Notes under the pieces: model-generated | Told to the model about the DNA's origin: nothing | Seen by the model: only the letters and a program-made list of their open reading frames with translations | Databases searched by the model: none | Shown: positions 1 to 7,134 of the stretch, piece by piece | How the letters are laid out: every line of letters begins with the position of its first letter | How positions within the stretch are numbered: the first letter of the stretch is position 1 | NCBI GenBank assembly: GCA_018659505.1 | Contig: JABJMI010000331.1 | Span: 1-14,398 of the forward strand | Length of the DNA stretch: 14,398 nucleotides | Source: Planctomicrobium sp. | Lineage (GTDB): Bacteria > Planctomycetota > Planctomycetia > Planctomycetales > Planctomycetaceae | Direction: 5' to 3' | Translations under genes and position numbers: made by a program

Positions 1-1256
1 AGCGTCCAGGCTTCATCTGGATAGCCATGTGCGACGAGTGTTTCAATGACTCCTATTCGAAGTGATTCCGGCATTAAAGCGTGATAAGGTCGAGAGGCTT
101 CTAACCCGACATCATAGGTCGCGGAGTCGAGAGCTGTTCTCCACAGAACGGAAGCATCCCCCCGCAGACCAAGTTCACCTTCAGCATCTTTAATCTGATC
201 GGCAATCAGTTGTACTGCTTCATCTTTCTTACCAACTGCTGCGAGGACCGCTGCCAGCGACATCACGGAATCTAAAGATCGTCGGACTGTTGGTGGAAGA
301 TTCTTCGCACGTGTGAGTCCGTCGGTTGCTGATTTGGTTGCTCCATCGACGTCTCCATTGCGTAGTTGCTCCCAGGCAATCTCAGCGAATGGTTGAAGTT
401 GCAAGTAGCCTGTTGCACGACCGCCAGATTGTAAACGTTTCAGTTCTGAGTTCGCTGCATCAAGATCACCAGCAATCGCCAGTGTTTCGGCAGCTAACTG
501 AGTTCCAACGTTCTTATTATGATCACCGCGATCACGAGCTGCGTCAATTACTTTCTTCTTTGATTGCTCCTTGATCTCAGCGAGAGTGATGTTTTCGGGT
601 TTGCAATTGTCGCACTCGACAGGTGGGCAATCATCACATTCATCGCGTGGAGGACAGAGGTCGCAATGCGTTCCATGATCATCGTCGTTAACAATGGGGG
701 TTTTACCGTCTTGCATCATTTGGAACACGCCAAAGGCAATTGCAAGTAGGGCAACCACGGAAACCCCGATGATCAAACCTTTTTTGCTTTTCGGTTCTTC
801 TTCAGGCGGAGCTTCGACTTTGGGGCGTTTGGATTTGAAGACAGGGACAATACATTCCGAGTTTGCACATTGAACGTCTTTGCCTGCTTCGCTAAGCGGC
901 ATGAAGCCTTTGGCTTCGCACATCGGACAGACGATTTCGTAAGTCCGCGACTTCGTTGGACGCGGTGAAAGTTTGATCGCTTTGCGAACTGCGGATGTGT
1001 CGACTTCGAATGGATCGTCTTCACCTGAAGCGGCTTCAGCTTTCGCTGATCCGGAAGTTGGCTTCTTTTTAGTCGGAGTCTTCGCTCCAGAAGCTTCAGC
1101 TTTGGGGTTTGATTTCTTTTCGGGCGCAGCTGCCGCTTTGGGGCTGGCTGCCTTTGGTTTCGGTTTGCCCGACATCGATGCACCACAGAATGGGCAGTCA
1201 TCGACATCATCTTCAAGTACAGAGGCCTGACAGGCCGGGCATTTACGAAAGTCCAT
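1..1256 (-). CDS. Zinc-ribbon, single-pass membrane protein with Cys-rich cluster (C-terminus beyond window)
   Basis: The frame is open from an ATG at 1256 to the left edge, giving 418 residues with no stop, so the gene is truncated by the window. Order of parts: an N-terminal zinc ribbon (C6-P-A-C9 and C21-P-F-C24); an Ala/Lys/Pro-rich linker (about 30-100); a second four-Cys set (C110-P-M-C113, C130, C135); one membrane helix (about 160-178, start LIIGVSVVALLAIAF); a short segment with six Cys (198, 201, 207, 210, 215, 218) in CxxC-like spacing; then an Ala-rich helical domain resembling TPR-type repeats (about 225-418). The topology implies zinc ribbons in the cytoplasm and the Cys cluster and helices outside it. 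No Shine-Dalgarno sequence precedes the ATG. I do not recognise a named family. A sensor or scaffold role is only a guess. Confidence is high for the gene, low for function. Confidence 0.85.
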   Translation of the reverse strand, partial: MDFRKCPACQASVLEDDVDDCPFCGASMSGKPKPKAASPKAAAAPEKKSNPKAEASGAKTPTKKKPTSGSAKAEAASGEDDPFEVDTSAVRKAIKLSPRPTKSRTYEIVCPMCEAKGFMPLSEAGKDVQCANSECIVPVFKSKRPKVEAPPEEEPKSKKGLIIGVSVVALLAIAFGVFQMMQDGKTPIVNDDDHGTHCDLCPPRDECDDCPPVECDNCKPENITLAEIKEQSKKKVIDAARDRGDHNKNVGTQLAAETLAIAGDLDAANSELKRLQSGGRATGYLQLQPFAEIAWEQLRNGDVDGATKSATDGLTRAKNLPPTVRRSLDSVMSLAAVLAAVGKKDEAVQLIADQIKDAEGELGLRGDASVLWRTALDSATYDVGLEASRPYHALMPESLRIGVIETLVAHGYPDEAWT

Positions 1257-1263
1257 AATTATT

Positions 1264-1276
1264 TTTCAGGCTGAAA
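1264..1276. promoter_or_regulatory. 13-bp palindrome in leader of the zinc-ribbon gene
   Basis: TTTCAG-G-CTGAAA is a perfect palindrome with 6-bp arms and a single central base. It lies 7 bp upstream of the zinc-ribbon gene's start codon. It could be an operator or chance. No regulator is identifiable from this window. Confidence 0.2.
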
Positions 1277-1559
1277 TCAGATTGAGACGGGATGATCAAT
1301 TTTCAACTCAGCGAACAGAAAGGAAACTCTGCCGCCACGAGAGTGAATCTCTCTTTCTAATGTAACGATTTCCATAAAATGATAGAATGGCAAGTCAATT
1401 TCCATCTTTCCGGAGAACGATTTCGAAAATATTGGGGAATAAAACTCCTGGGTCAGTTACTCAAGCTTATGGGCATCCGTAGGTAAATCGTTTCTGAAAA
1501 GAGATTTTCAAGTTTCTCGTAATTATGCAATTCAAGTTTGCAAGATCAGCACAGGACAG

Positions 1560-1574
1560 CGATAATACTTATCG
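1560..1574. promoter_or_regulatory. Palindrome upstream of the cytochrome-like lipoprotein gene
   Basis: CGATAA-TAC-TTATCG is a perfect 6-bp inverted repeat with a 3-base centre, 62 bp before the ATG at 1637. The position suits an operator, but short AT-rich palindromes are common by chance and no factor can be named. Confidence 0.25.
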
Positions 1575-1636
1575 GGAGTCAGCAGACCTGCTAATTCCAT
1601 TTTCGGAGAATCATTTAATTATAGGGTTCAGATCTC

Positions 1637-2752
1637 ATGCAGAGAATTGACCAACCACGAATTTTATCAGCTTTCTACATCGGACTGAGCTTTTCCATCA
1701 TTGCCTTTGTTGGTTGTGGTGGAGGCGACGAGAAGCCGACTGAGCAAGCTGAAACGACGACGACTCAGCAGCCAGCCGCAGTGAATAGCGAATCAACACA
1801 GGTTAATACAACTGAGCCAGCGGTTGTGAACACCGTCGATCCGAATAAAAAAGAAACCAAGTGGATCGGAACCATCCCTTACGATGTCTTCTACGATCAG
1901 CCACTAACCGTTGCTGCGGATGCGACCGTTATTGGAGGCAATGCTCCCGTAGCTGTGGCGACATCCGGCGGTTCACCAGAAATGGCTTCAAATGACACGA
2001 GCAATGGACCTCCTGCAGGATCCCCGCCAGCTGCCGGCGGCAATGGTGTTGACTGGGCAACGATATTGCCAATCGATGCCTTGCAAGGTGAATTGAAAGT
2101 GATTCGAACCCGTCTGACAACGAATTTACAGTCTGTCGGAAACTATAATCGTAGTGCTGAAGATATTGCTTTAGATGGAGCAATTGTTGCGGGGTTGGGA
2201 GCGATTGTGACTGTCCACCCTGAAGCGGATACCTGGAAGGATCGTGGTAAGTTTATCCGCGATCTAGGGTATGAAATCTATTCTTCATCGGGGGAGTCGG
2301 GACGAACAGCTTTTACTGCGACAGAGGAACCGTTCCTAAAATTGCAAACCGCGATGGATGGAGGAACCGTGAGTGGTTTAGAGCCAGAAGAAGTCGTCCC
2401 GTTTGGGGATGTCATTTATGTCTCTGACATGATGCAACGACTCGAATTTACTGTCAGCAATCTGAAAGCGAATGTCAACACAGAAGCACGCATGAAAGAA
2501 GACCCCGAACGCGTCATGCGAGATCTGCATATGTTGGCAGCCTTCGGGTCATTGATGGGAACCGAAAGTTATGACAACGCTGACGCTGAAGGCTACCAAG
2601 CTTTGGTCGCAACTTTTGTAGGGGGAGCAATGAAAGGTGTTGATGCAGTAAAAGCCGAAAACTACGAAGGTTTCCGTGAAGGCTTAAGCGACATTCAAAC
2701 GACTTGCTCCGAGTGTCATCAGCAGTATCGTGGAAGTGATTCTGGGTTTTAA
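1637..2752 (+). CDS. Lipoprotein with C-terminal c-type haem motif (cytochrome c'-like)
   Basis: The 371-residue product starts with a short basic segment and a hydrophobic core (about 9-26) ending FVGC, so Cys27 is the probable lipidated residue of an exported lipoprotein. Residues 28-72 are a Thr/Gln/Glu-rich linker, and a second low-complexity Gly/Ser/Pro stretch covers about 95-137. Residues 138-371 look helical and end with C357-S-E-C360-H361 followed by QQYR. A single CxxCH close to the C-terminus followed by a Tyr-Arg pair is the arrangement of class II cytochromes (cytochrome c'), which form a four-helix bundle. That part is family knowledge; the electron partner is unknown. No clear Shine-Dalgarno sequence is present. 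It stands alone, divergent from the zinc-ribbon gene. Lipoprotein and haem binding are well supported, the exact cytochrome class less so. Confidence 0.85.
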   Translation: MQRIDQPRILSAFYIGLSFSIIAFVGCGGGDEKPTEQAETTTTQQPAAVNSESTQVNTTEPAVVNTVDPNKKETKWIGTIPYDVFYDQPLTVAADATVIGGNAPVAVATSGGSPEMASNDTSNGPPAGSPPAAGGNGVDWATILPIDALQGELKVIRTRLTTNLQSVGNYNRSAEDIALDGAIVAGLGAIVTVHPEADTWKDRGKFIRDLGYEIYSSSGESGRTAFTATEEPFLKLQTAMDGGTVSGLEPEEVVPFGDVIYVSDMMQRLEFTVSNLKANVNTEARMKEDPERVMRDLHMLAAFGSLMGTESYDNADAEGYQALVATFVGGAMKGVDAVKAENYEGFREGLSDIQTTCSECHQQYRGSDSGF

Positions 2753-2830
2753 GTAGATGTCCTACGAATTAAAAATTGAACAGGTATTGCCATCTCTTCC
2801 GAGTTGGAAAGGCATTATTCAACAAGTTTT

Positions 2831-3058
2831 AGAACGCGGATCGACACGGATGCAGCGGATTTTCGCGGATCAATAATGAACCAGAACCGCAATTGCTGTT
2901 CTAAATTCAGAGCCTAAACAGAAGTCTTGCTGACGGCCACATGAACAGACCTTGATCGAACTTTGCCCGGAGAATGAAGTCACACCCCTTCTATTCACGG
3001 TGCTAGAGGATCAATCTGATCAGCGTGAATCCGCCGCATCCGCGAAAATCCGCGTTCT
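2831..3058. repeat. Gene-free 228-bp element with 41-bp terminal inverted repeats
   Basis: The left arm 2831-2871 and the reverse complement of the right arm 3018-3058 align without gaps and agree at most positions. Both begin AGAACGCGGAT, share GGATGC and GCGGATT inside, and end GATC. The motif GCGGATTTTCGCGGAT occurs in the left arm and, inverted, in the right arm. The 146 bp between the arms has no open frame of note. This looks like a miniature inverted-repeat element or a dispersed intergenic repeat. The rest of the 2753-3178 gap holds no gene. No target-site duplication is certain, although cattat occurs just outside each end. Confidence 0.6.
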
Positions 3059-3178
3059 CATATGAATTCATTATCAGGATTCCGCAATAGAGTTGCTACC
3101 AGATGAAATACAGTTCCTTGATTTCAGGGACATGAAGTAGGGCTTTTCGACACAAGAATTACTCAAGCGGAACATGAC

Positions 3179-4231
3179 ATGCGTCTGCTGATCTTTGAAG
3201 ATATATGCGGGGCGGGATATCGCTGCGATTTTATATTGCCTCCCGAACTACCGGACGAATTTCACAAATTGCTAGTGATCGAGGGGGCAGCGATGATGAA
3301 AGCGGTTGTGGAGGATTTCTCACAACTGCCGTTAAGCGTCAGCGACTCCCCGCTTGAAATCATCACTCACTGGGATCGACGCGGAGGCATCATACCTTTC
3401 GAAGGCAAACAAGGCATTGAAGTTGTTCAGGTTGATTCTTCAAGGTCTGGTCAGAGAGCCTGGAACCAATCATTAAAGACCTGCGATACGGTCCTCTTCA
3501 TCGCCCCCGAATATCAAGGACGAGCGTATAACATGCAGTTGGAAGTGCTGCAAAATGAATGTTCTTCACTGAACTCATTACCATCTGCCATCAGACTTCG
3601 TTCAGACAAGCTGGAATTTTTTCGGCATCTGCAGGAACACAACATTGCGACGATTCCTACATTTTCTAGTTTCGAAAAGCTAAGTAATAGCCAATACGTC
3701 GTTGCGAAACAAAGAGACGGTGTTGGTTCAATGAGTGTAGAAAAAATGCTTTTCAAAAACGCTGAGCGGCATTCGCATAAGCCGGGAAGTTACCAACTGA
3801 TTTGGCAACCGTTCGTGGCAGGAGAAACGTGTTCTGTTGGTTGCTTCATCAATTCGAAGACTGGTCACCTCACGGTTCTTCCCACAGCGAGACAGTTCCT
3901 CTCTAATGATGGTCACTTTAAATATGAGGGTGGCGAAATCCCCGCTGCGAATGTTGACCAACAAGCAGTGAAAGAGATGGCAACTCAGGTCGCACATTCG
4001 ATTGAAGGACTCCATGGTTATTTCGGAATTGATTTTATTGTTGGTGAGGATCAAAAACCGATCGTTGTCGAACTGAATCCAAGAATCACAACCAGCTACG
4101 TTGGCTACCGAGCCATGACGTCTCAAAACCTGGCTGAACTCTTTTTCAATGATGTGGACGAAGAAGACATTGAGTGGCAAAACCACGTTCGATTCGAACC
4201 GAACGGGAAAGTTTTCACGCGACCTCTTTAG
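3179..4231 (+). CDS. mfnD: ATP-grasp ligase, probable tyramine--L-glutamate ligase (methanofuran biosynthesis)
   Basis: The 350-residue protein has the ATP-grasp layout: an N-terminal domain (1-130), a nucleotide-binding strand-loop at about 173-187 (VVAKQRDGVGSMSV), a second-strand motif at about 210-224 (QPFVAGETCSVGCFI), and the metal/ATP-binding end at 282-311, where FGIDFIV leads to VVELNPRITTSYVGYR (E298 and N300 the likely Mg ligands). In archaea, MfnD joins glutamate to tyramine using ATP, an early step in the methanofuran side chain. Methylotrophic bacteria and planctomycetes carry relatives among their H4MPT-linked C1 genes. The call rests on this domain plus the adjacent mfnF-like gene. 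The ATG at 3179 follows a weak AGCGGA. A close alternative is another glutamate-type ATP-grasp ligase of the same C1 gene set. Confidence 0.75.
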   Translation: MRLLIFEDICGAGYRCDFILPPELPDEFHKLLVIEGAAMMKAVVEDFSQLPLSVSDSPLEIITHWDRRGGIIPFEGKQGIEVVQVDSSRSGQRAWNQSLKTCDTVLFIAPEYQGRAYNMQLEVLQNECSSLNSLPSAIRLRSDKLEFFRHLQEHNIATIPTFSSFEKLSNSQYVVAKQRDGVGSMSVEKMLFKNAERHSHKPGSYQLIWQPFVAGETCSVGCFINSKTGHLTVLPTARQFLSNDGHFKYEGGEIPAANVDQQAVKEMATQVAHSIEGLHGYFGIDFIVGEDQKPIVVELNPRITTSYVGYRAMTSQNLAELFFNDVDEEDIEWQNHVRFEPNGKVFTRPL

Positions 4232-4239
4232 CGGTCGCG
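4218..4239 (+). terminator. GC-rich hairpin over the stop codon of the mfnD-like gene
   Basis: CGCGACC (4218-4224) pairs perfectly with GGTCGCG (4233-4239) around an 8-base loop that contains the TAG stop. There is no T run afterwards, so it is not a classical intrinsic terminator. It may weaken read-through to the next gene or protect the mRNA end. Confidence 0.35.
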
Positions 4240-4263
4240 GAAATTGAGATGAAGTTCTGTCTC

Positions 4264-4291
4264 GTGGCAGTAAACTACAACTTTTTAAAAT
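4264..4291 (+). promoter_or_regulatory. Candidate promoter for the mfnF-like gene
   Basis: GTGGCA (4264-4269, 4 of 6 to the sigma-70 -35 consensus) and TAAAAT (4286-4291, 5 of 6 to the -10) are 16 bp apart. Transcription would start near 4298 and place the hairpin at 4312-4328 in the leader. It is a prediction from pattern only. Confidence 0.3.
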
Positions 4292-4311
4292 GCTTGTTCG
4301 CGGACACATGG

Positions 4312-4328
4312 TAGAGCAGAATGCTCTA
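4312..4328 (+). promoter_or_regulatory. Perfect hairpin just before the mfnF-like ribosome binding site
   Basis: TAGAGCA-GAA-TGCTCTA forms a 7-bp stem with a 3-base loop, ending two bases before the GGAGAGAG ribosome binding site (4331-4338). It could modulate translation or be a protein-binding palindrome. No known riboswitch is recognised. Confidence 0.4.
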
Positions 4329-4341
4329 ACGGAGAGAGAAC

Positions 4342-5355
4342 TTGAGTGTTGTTGGGATTGATATCGGTGGGGCGAATCTTAAAGCTTCGGACGGGAAGAA
4401 GTCTGTCTCTCGCCCTTTTCCGTTATGGAAAGAGCCAGAGAATCTCGCAGATGAAATCTCTCGATTGCTGAGTGAGTTTCATCCTTATGGACCTGTTGCA
4501 GCCACGACGACTGGCGAGCTCGCTGACTGTTTCCGAACAAGATCGGAAGGTGTTCGAGAGATCGTTTCAGCGATTCAAACTGCTGCCCCCAAGAGACAAA
4601 TCGCCATCTGGCAAACCGGCGGAGAATTTCTGACGGCGGATGAAGCGATTGAACTTCCGGAATTAGTCGCAGCTGCGAACTGGCATGCCTTGGCAACCTG
4701 GGCTGGTCGTGCTTGTCCACAAGGATTGGCAATTCTATTAGATATCGGCTCCACGACGACCGATATCATTCCTATCGATGACGGATTCCCAGTTCCTCAA
4801 GGAACAACGGATTTAGCAAGACTCTGTTCTGGCGAACTGGTCTATCAAGGAACGCGTCGAACGCCGCTTTGTGCGGTGACGAAGGAGGTAGGAATCTATG
4901 ATTCGACTTGCCCGCTGGCTGCCGAACTCTTTGCGACTACTTTTGACATCGCACTGATACTTGGTGACGTTAAAGAGCAGCCAGAGAATTTCGAAACTGC
5001 GAACTCTCGCTCAGCGACAAAAGAAGATGCACAGCATCGATTGGCAAGAATGTTGTGCTCAGATTGCGAGCAGATATCAGCAACTGAATTGCAAAAGATC
5101 ACCAGACAGATTCGGGATTGTCAATTAGAGACATTGTCGAAAGCTTTTCGAAAAGTGCTAACTGCACAGGAAAAAGAGCTTGCAATGATCATTCTCTCTG
5201 GTGAAGGAGAGTACCTCGCCAGAAGAATGCTGGATCAACATTTCAATGATCTCAGTTCGCTGGAAACAATCTCGCTCAATACAATTCTTTCCAACGATCA
5301 TTCAGAGGCAGCATGTGCTTATGCACTGGCGAAACTCGGAACGGAAAGACTGTGA
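4342..5355 (+). CDS. mfnF: MfnF-like protein, H4MPT-linked C1 pathway (methanofuran biosynthesis)
   Basis: The 337-residue product has the ASKHA (actin/Hsp70/sugar-kinase) phosphate-binding motifs: VVGIDIGGANLK (3-14) at the N-terminus and LLDIGSTTTDIIPI (132-145) in the middle. TTTGELADCF (55-64) and the late IILSGEGEYLARRML (283-297) also fit the family annotated as a probable H4MPT-linked C1 transfer pathway protein. Its archaeal member MfnF couples the tyramine-glutamate moiety to the aminomethylfuran phosphate in the last step of methanofuran core assembly. The start is TTG at 4342, favoured because GGAGAGAG lies directly upstream and residue 4 begins the conserved strand; no ATG fits. 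It follows the mfnD-like gene on the same strand by 110 bp. Assignment of the family is firm; the bacterial substrate is inferred from archaea. Confidence 0.85.
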   Translation: MSVVGIDIGGANLKASDGKKSVSRPFPLWKEPENLADEISRLLSEFHPYGPVAATTTGELADCFRTRSEGVREIVSAIQTAAPKRQIAIWQTGGEFLTADEAIELPELVAAANWHALATWAGRACPQGLAILLDIGSTTTDIIPIDDGFPVPQGTTDLARLCSGELVYQGTRRTPLCAVTKEVGIYDSTCPLAAELFATTFDIALILGDVKEQPENFETANSRSATKEDAQHRLARMLCSDCEQISATELQKITRQIRDCQLETLSKAFRKVLTAQEKELAMIILSGEGEYLARRMLDQHFNDLSSLETISLNTILSNDHSEAACAYALAKLGTERL

Positions 5356-5383
5356 GACGAGCAGCAGCAAAGGTTTTTCCAAA

Positions 5384-5449
5384 TACAAGCACGAAGCGCA
5401 AGCGAGTGAATCGCACTTCTGCCCCACTTGCTTGCGCGTCGTGCTTGTA
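5384..5449. repeat. Palindromic intergenic repeat, copy 1
   Basis: The arm 5384-5408 (starting TACAAGCACGAAGCGCAAGC) and the reverse complement of 5425-5449 agree at 23 of 25 bases, with a 16-base spacer. A diverged copy lies at 6826-6892. It sits 28 bp after the mfnF-like stop codon and could act as a transcript-end hairpin, but there is no T run. Confidence 0.75.
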
Positions 5450-5521
5450 GATTCAAATCTGTTGTTTGCCTGAGATAGAATTCTGCATATCCTCTCTACA
5501 ATTAACCATTAGGATCTCACC

Positions 5522-5752
5522 TTGACTGAATCTATTAAGCCGGGTCGCTATCGACATTACAAAGGGAATGACTACCTCGTCATCGGTCTCGCAACGCACA
5601 GCGAGACCGAAGAGCAGTTGGTTGTCTACCGACAAGATTACGGCGAACAGGGTTTATGGGTTCGCCCGCTGGCAATGTTCACTGAACAGGTCACGGTGAA
5701 TGGAAGCAGAGTTCCCCGCTTTGCATATGTGGAAGACTCCACAAGTGAATAA
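5522..5752 (+). CDS. DUF1653 family small protein
   Basis: The 76-residue product, with KPGRYRHYKGNDYLVIG near the start and LVVYRQDYGEQGLWVRPL in the middle, matches the DUF1653 pattern: a small soluble beta-rich protein of about 60-80 residues that is often encoded as a single-domain gene. Its biochemical role is unknown. The start is TTG at 5522, supported by AGGA at 5511-5514 with a 7-base gap, and the conserved domain begins almost at once. It is on the same strand as the mfnF-like gene but separated by 166 bp with a palindromic repeat, so it is probably its own unit. A possible promoter is TTGTTT (5462) with GCATAT (5485), spacing 17. It converges on the DUF368 gene with only 5 bp between stop codons. 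Confidence 0.8.
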   Translation: MTESIKPGRYRHYKGNDYLVIGLATHSETEEQLVVYRQDYGEQGLWVRPLAMFTEQVTVNGSRVPRFAYVEDSTSE

Positions 5753-5757
5753 TTGCC

Positions 5758-6759
5758 TCAAGCAGAAACGTCTTCAAGCGGGATTTCTTCCATTGGTTTT
5801 CCAAAGCGGTCAAGCAGGAGAACAGCAGCGGCAGCGATGATCACAATCACTATTGTGATCACAAAAGAGGTGTCGTAAGAAATTTCGTTGAGAGAGAGAA
5901 GTTCAAATTTCTTATGTTTGAACTCTTCGACTTCAGGTGTTGTATCAATTTGAAATGGCCAGATTTTTTTCAGCGAACCGAGCATAAACCCGCAGAGGAC
6001 CGCCATTGTTTTCGCTGCGTGCTTTGAAAGTAACCATTTGAGTATTTTCGAGAACGAGATCAGTCCGATCAGGCATCCGCTCGCGAATGTTGCAACAAGC
6101 ATTAAAGAGGCAACTGAAATTTTCAACTTGATGACTTCTTTGATGATGCCGGTAATCTCATGATATTTACCCAATATCAACAAAATGAATGAACCGCTTA
6201 TCCCCGGTAGGATCATTGCACAAATCGCAATTGCTCCGCAGACAAAGACGTACCACAAAGCGTCTGGCGGATTACTAAAAGCAGGCTGTGAAACTAGCCA
6301 ATACGCGAAGATTGCTCCCCCCAACAGAAGTGCGTACTCCACCATTCGCCAGTGATTAACAAGCTTGGCAACGAGATAGCAACTTGCACCGATCATGCCG
6401 AAGAAGGCAGCCATCGTAAATTGACGATAGTCTTCCAACAGCGTGTGCATTACCGATCCCAGTGCTACGACTCCTACGAGAATTCCACATCCAAGCGGGA
6501 TAAGAAATCGCAAATCAATATGGGCAGCAGCGTCTTTAATTTTTCGCTGGGCGACAAATGACAAGAAAGTTGGATCTAGATGACTGATCGCACTCACCAA
6601 TCGTTCATAGATTCCCAAGATCAAGGCAACGGTCCCGCCCGAGACCCCGGGAATAATATCGGCTCCGCCCATTAAGACGCCGCGACCGACTTGTGCGAAA
6701 TCGGCACTGGATGGAATTCGTGAAGGTTTTGACTCGTCCTTGGTCATTTTGTCAGACAC
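5758..6759 (-). CDS. popT: DUF368 membrane protein, polyprenyl-phosphate transporter PopT-like
   Basis: The 333-residue integral membrane protein has the two related DUF368 signatures: GGADIIPGVSGGTVALILG (31-49) and AMILPGISGSFILLILGKY (181-199), an internal pseudo-repeat suggesting two re-entrant halves. About eight hydrophobic segments follow, ending with a strong helix (about 298-316). DUF368 proteins, with the DedA family, have been reported to return undecaprenyl-phosphate across the cytoplasmic membrane for reuse in cell-wall and glycan synthesis. Function is inferred from that family work. The start is taken as GTG at 6759; an ATG four codons in (6747) is an alternative, and neither has a ribosome binding site. 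Nothing nearby is obviously a glycan gene, so it appears to be a stand-alone housekeeping gene. Confidence 0.85.
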   Translation of the reverse strand: MSDKMTKDESKPSRIPSSADFAQVGRGVLMGGADIIPGVSGGTVALILGIYERLVSAISHLDPTFLSFVAQRKIKDAAAHIDLRFLIPLGCGILVGVVALGSVMHTLLEDYRQFTMAAFFGMIGASCYLVAKLVNHWRMVEYALLLGGAIFAYWLVSQPAFSNPPDALWYVFVCGAIAICAMILPGISGSFILLILGKYHEITGIIKEVIKLKISVASLMLVATFASGCLIGLISFSKILKWLLSKHAAKTMAVLCGFMLGSLKKIWPFQIDTTPEVEEFKHKKFELLSLNEISYDTSFVITIVIVIIAAAAVLLLDRFGKPMEEIPLEDVSA

Positions 6760-6825
6760 TTATATGTTTGAGATTGAATGAATCTGATTTGAGTTGGATT
6801 CTAAGACATTGGAAACGAAATCGTC

Positions 6826-6892
6826 TACCAGCACAACGCGAGTGCGAGTCTGATTCGGCTGTTGGCTCACTTGCTCGCGCAACGTGCTTGTA
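6826..6892. repeat. Palindromic intergenic repeat, copy 2 (diverged)
   Basis: The right arm 6868-6892, read in reverse complement, starts TACAAGCACGTTGCGCGAGC and matches copy 1 (right arm of 5384-5449) at 22 of 25 bases. The left arm 6826-6850 is more decayed (about 19 of 25). It lies in the 375-bp gap between the popT-like and MFS genes. The rest of that gap shows no gene and no clear promoter. Confidence 0.65.
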
Positions 6893-7134
6893 TCTAAGTG
6901 AATTTCCTTACTCTCACCGAAGTCGCTGCGCCAGCAAGATAAAGCAACATCCAAGTTTGAAGAGTCTCACTTTCGTGAACTTTTGAATAAGTTCTGTTGT
7001 CTTGACTGTAAGTCACCTGAAACTTCTGTTCGTACCTCAGGAATGTGATAACATTGGGTAGCCGCTCATATGTGAACAGAGAATCGGTCTTCCTTGAGTG
7101 GTCCCACCTATCATCTTTTCGACTTTACTTTTCC

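Larger units (their letters stand above)
1257..1636. other. Divergent intergenic region, no gene seen
   Basis: This 380-bp AT-rich gap separates two divergently transcribed genes and must hold both promoters, but I see no convincing -35/-10 pair. It holds several small inverted repeats: TTTCAG-G-CTGAAA at 1264-1276, GAGAG/CTCTC at 1339-1353, and CGATAA-TAC-TTATCG at 1560-1574. Short open frames here have no coding character. Confidence 0.5.

Noticed and set aside
326..749. Two plus-strand open frames of 82 and 61 residues
   Set aside because: Both are antisense to the helical, membrane and Cys-cluster parts of the first gene, which has clear domain structure.
773..1230. Open frames of 147 residues (-) and 85 residues (+) over the first gene
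   Set aside because: They overlap the zinc-ribbon gene in other frames; the Arg/Lys/Gln-rich and Ala-rich compositions come from its low-complexity linker.
2831..3058. Complete insertion sequence
   Set aside because: The element is 228 bp with no transposase frame, so it can only be a non-autonomous element or dispersed repeat.
3728..4309. 193-residue minus-strand open frame
   Set aside because: It lies antisense to the ATP-grasp gene, whose conserved motifs prove the plus strand.
5384..6892. CRISPR array
   Set aside because: Only two palindrome copies lie 1.4 kb apart, with genes between them; no regular spacers and no cas genes.
7045..7134. Upstream GTG start for the MFS gene adding 30 residues
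   Set aside because: The extra residues have no MFS feature, and the AGGA before GTG is only two bases away; ATG 7135 fits the family start.
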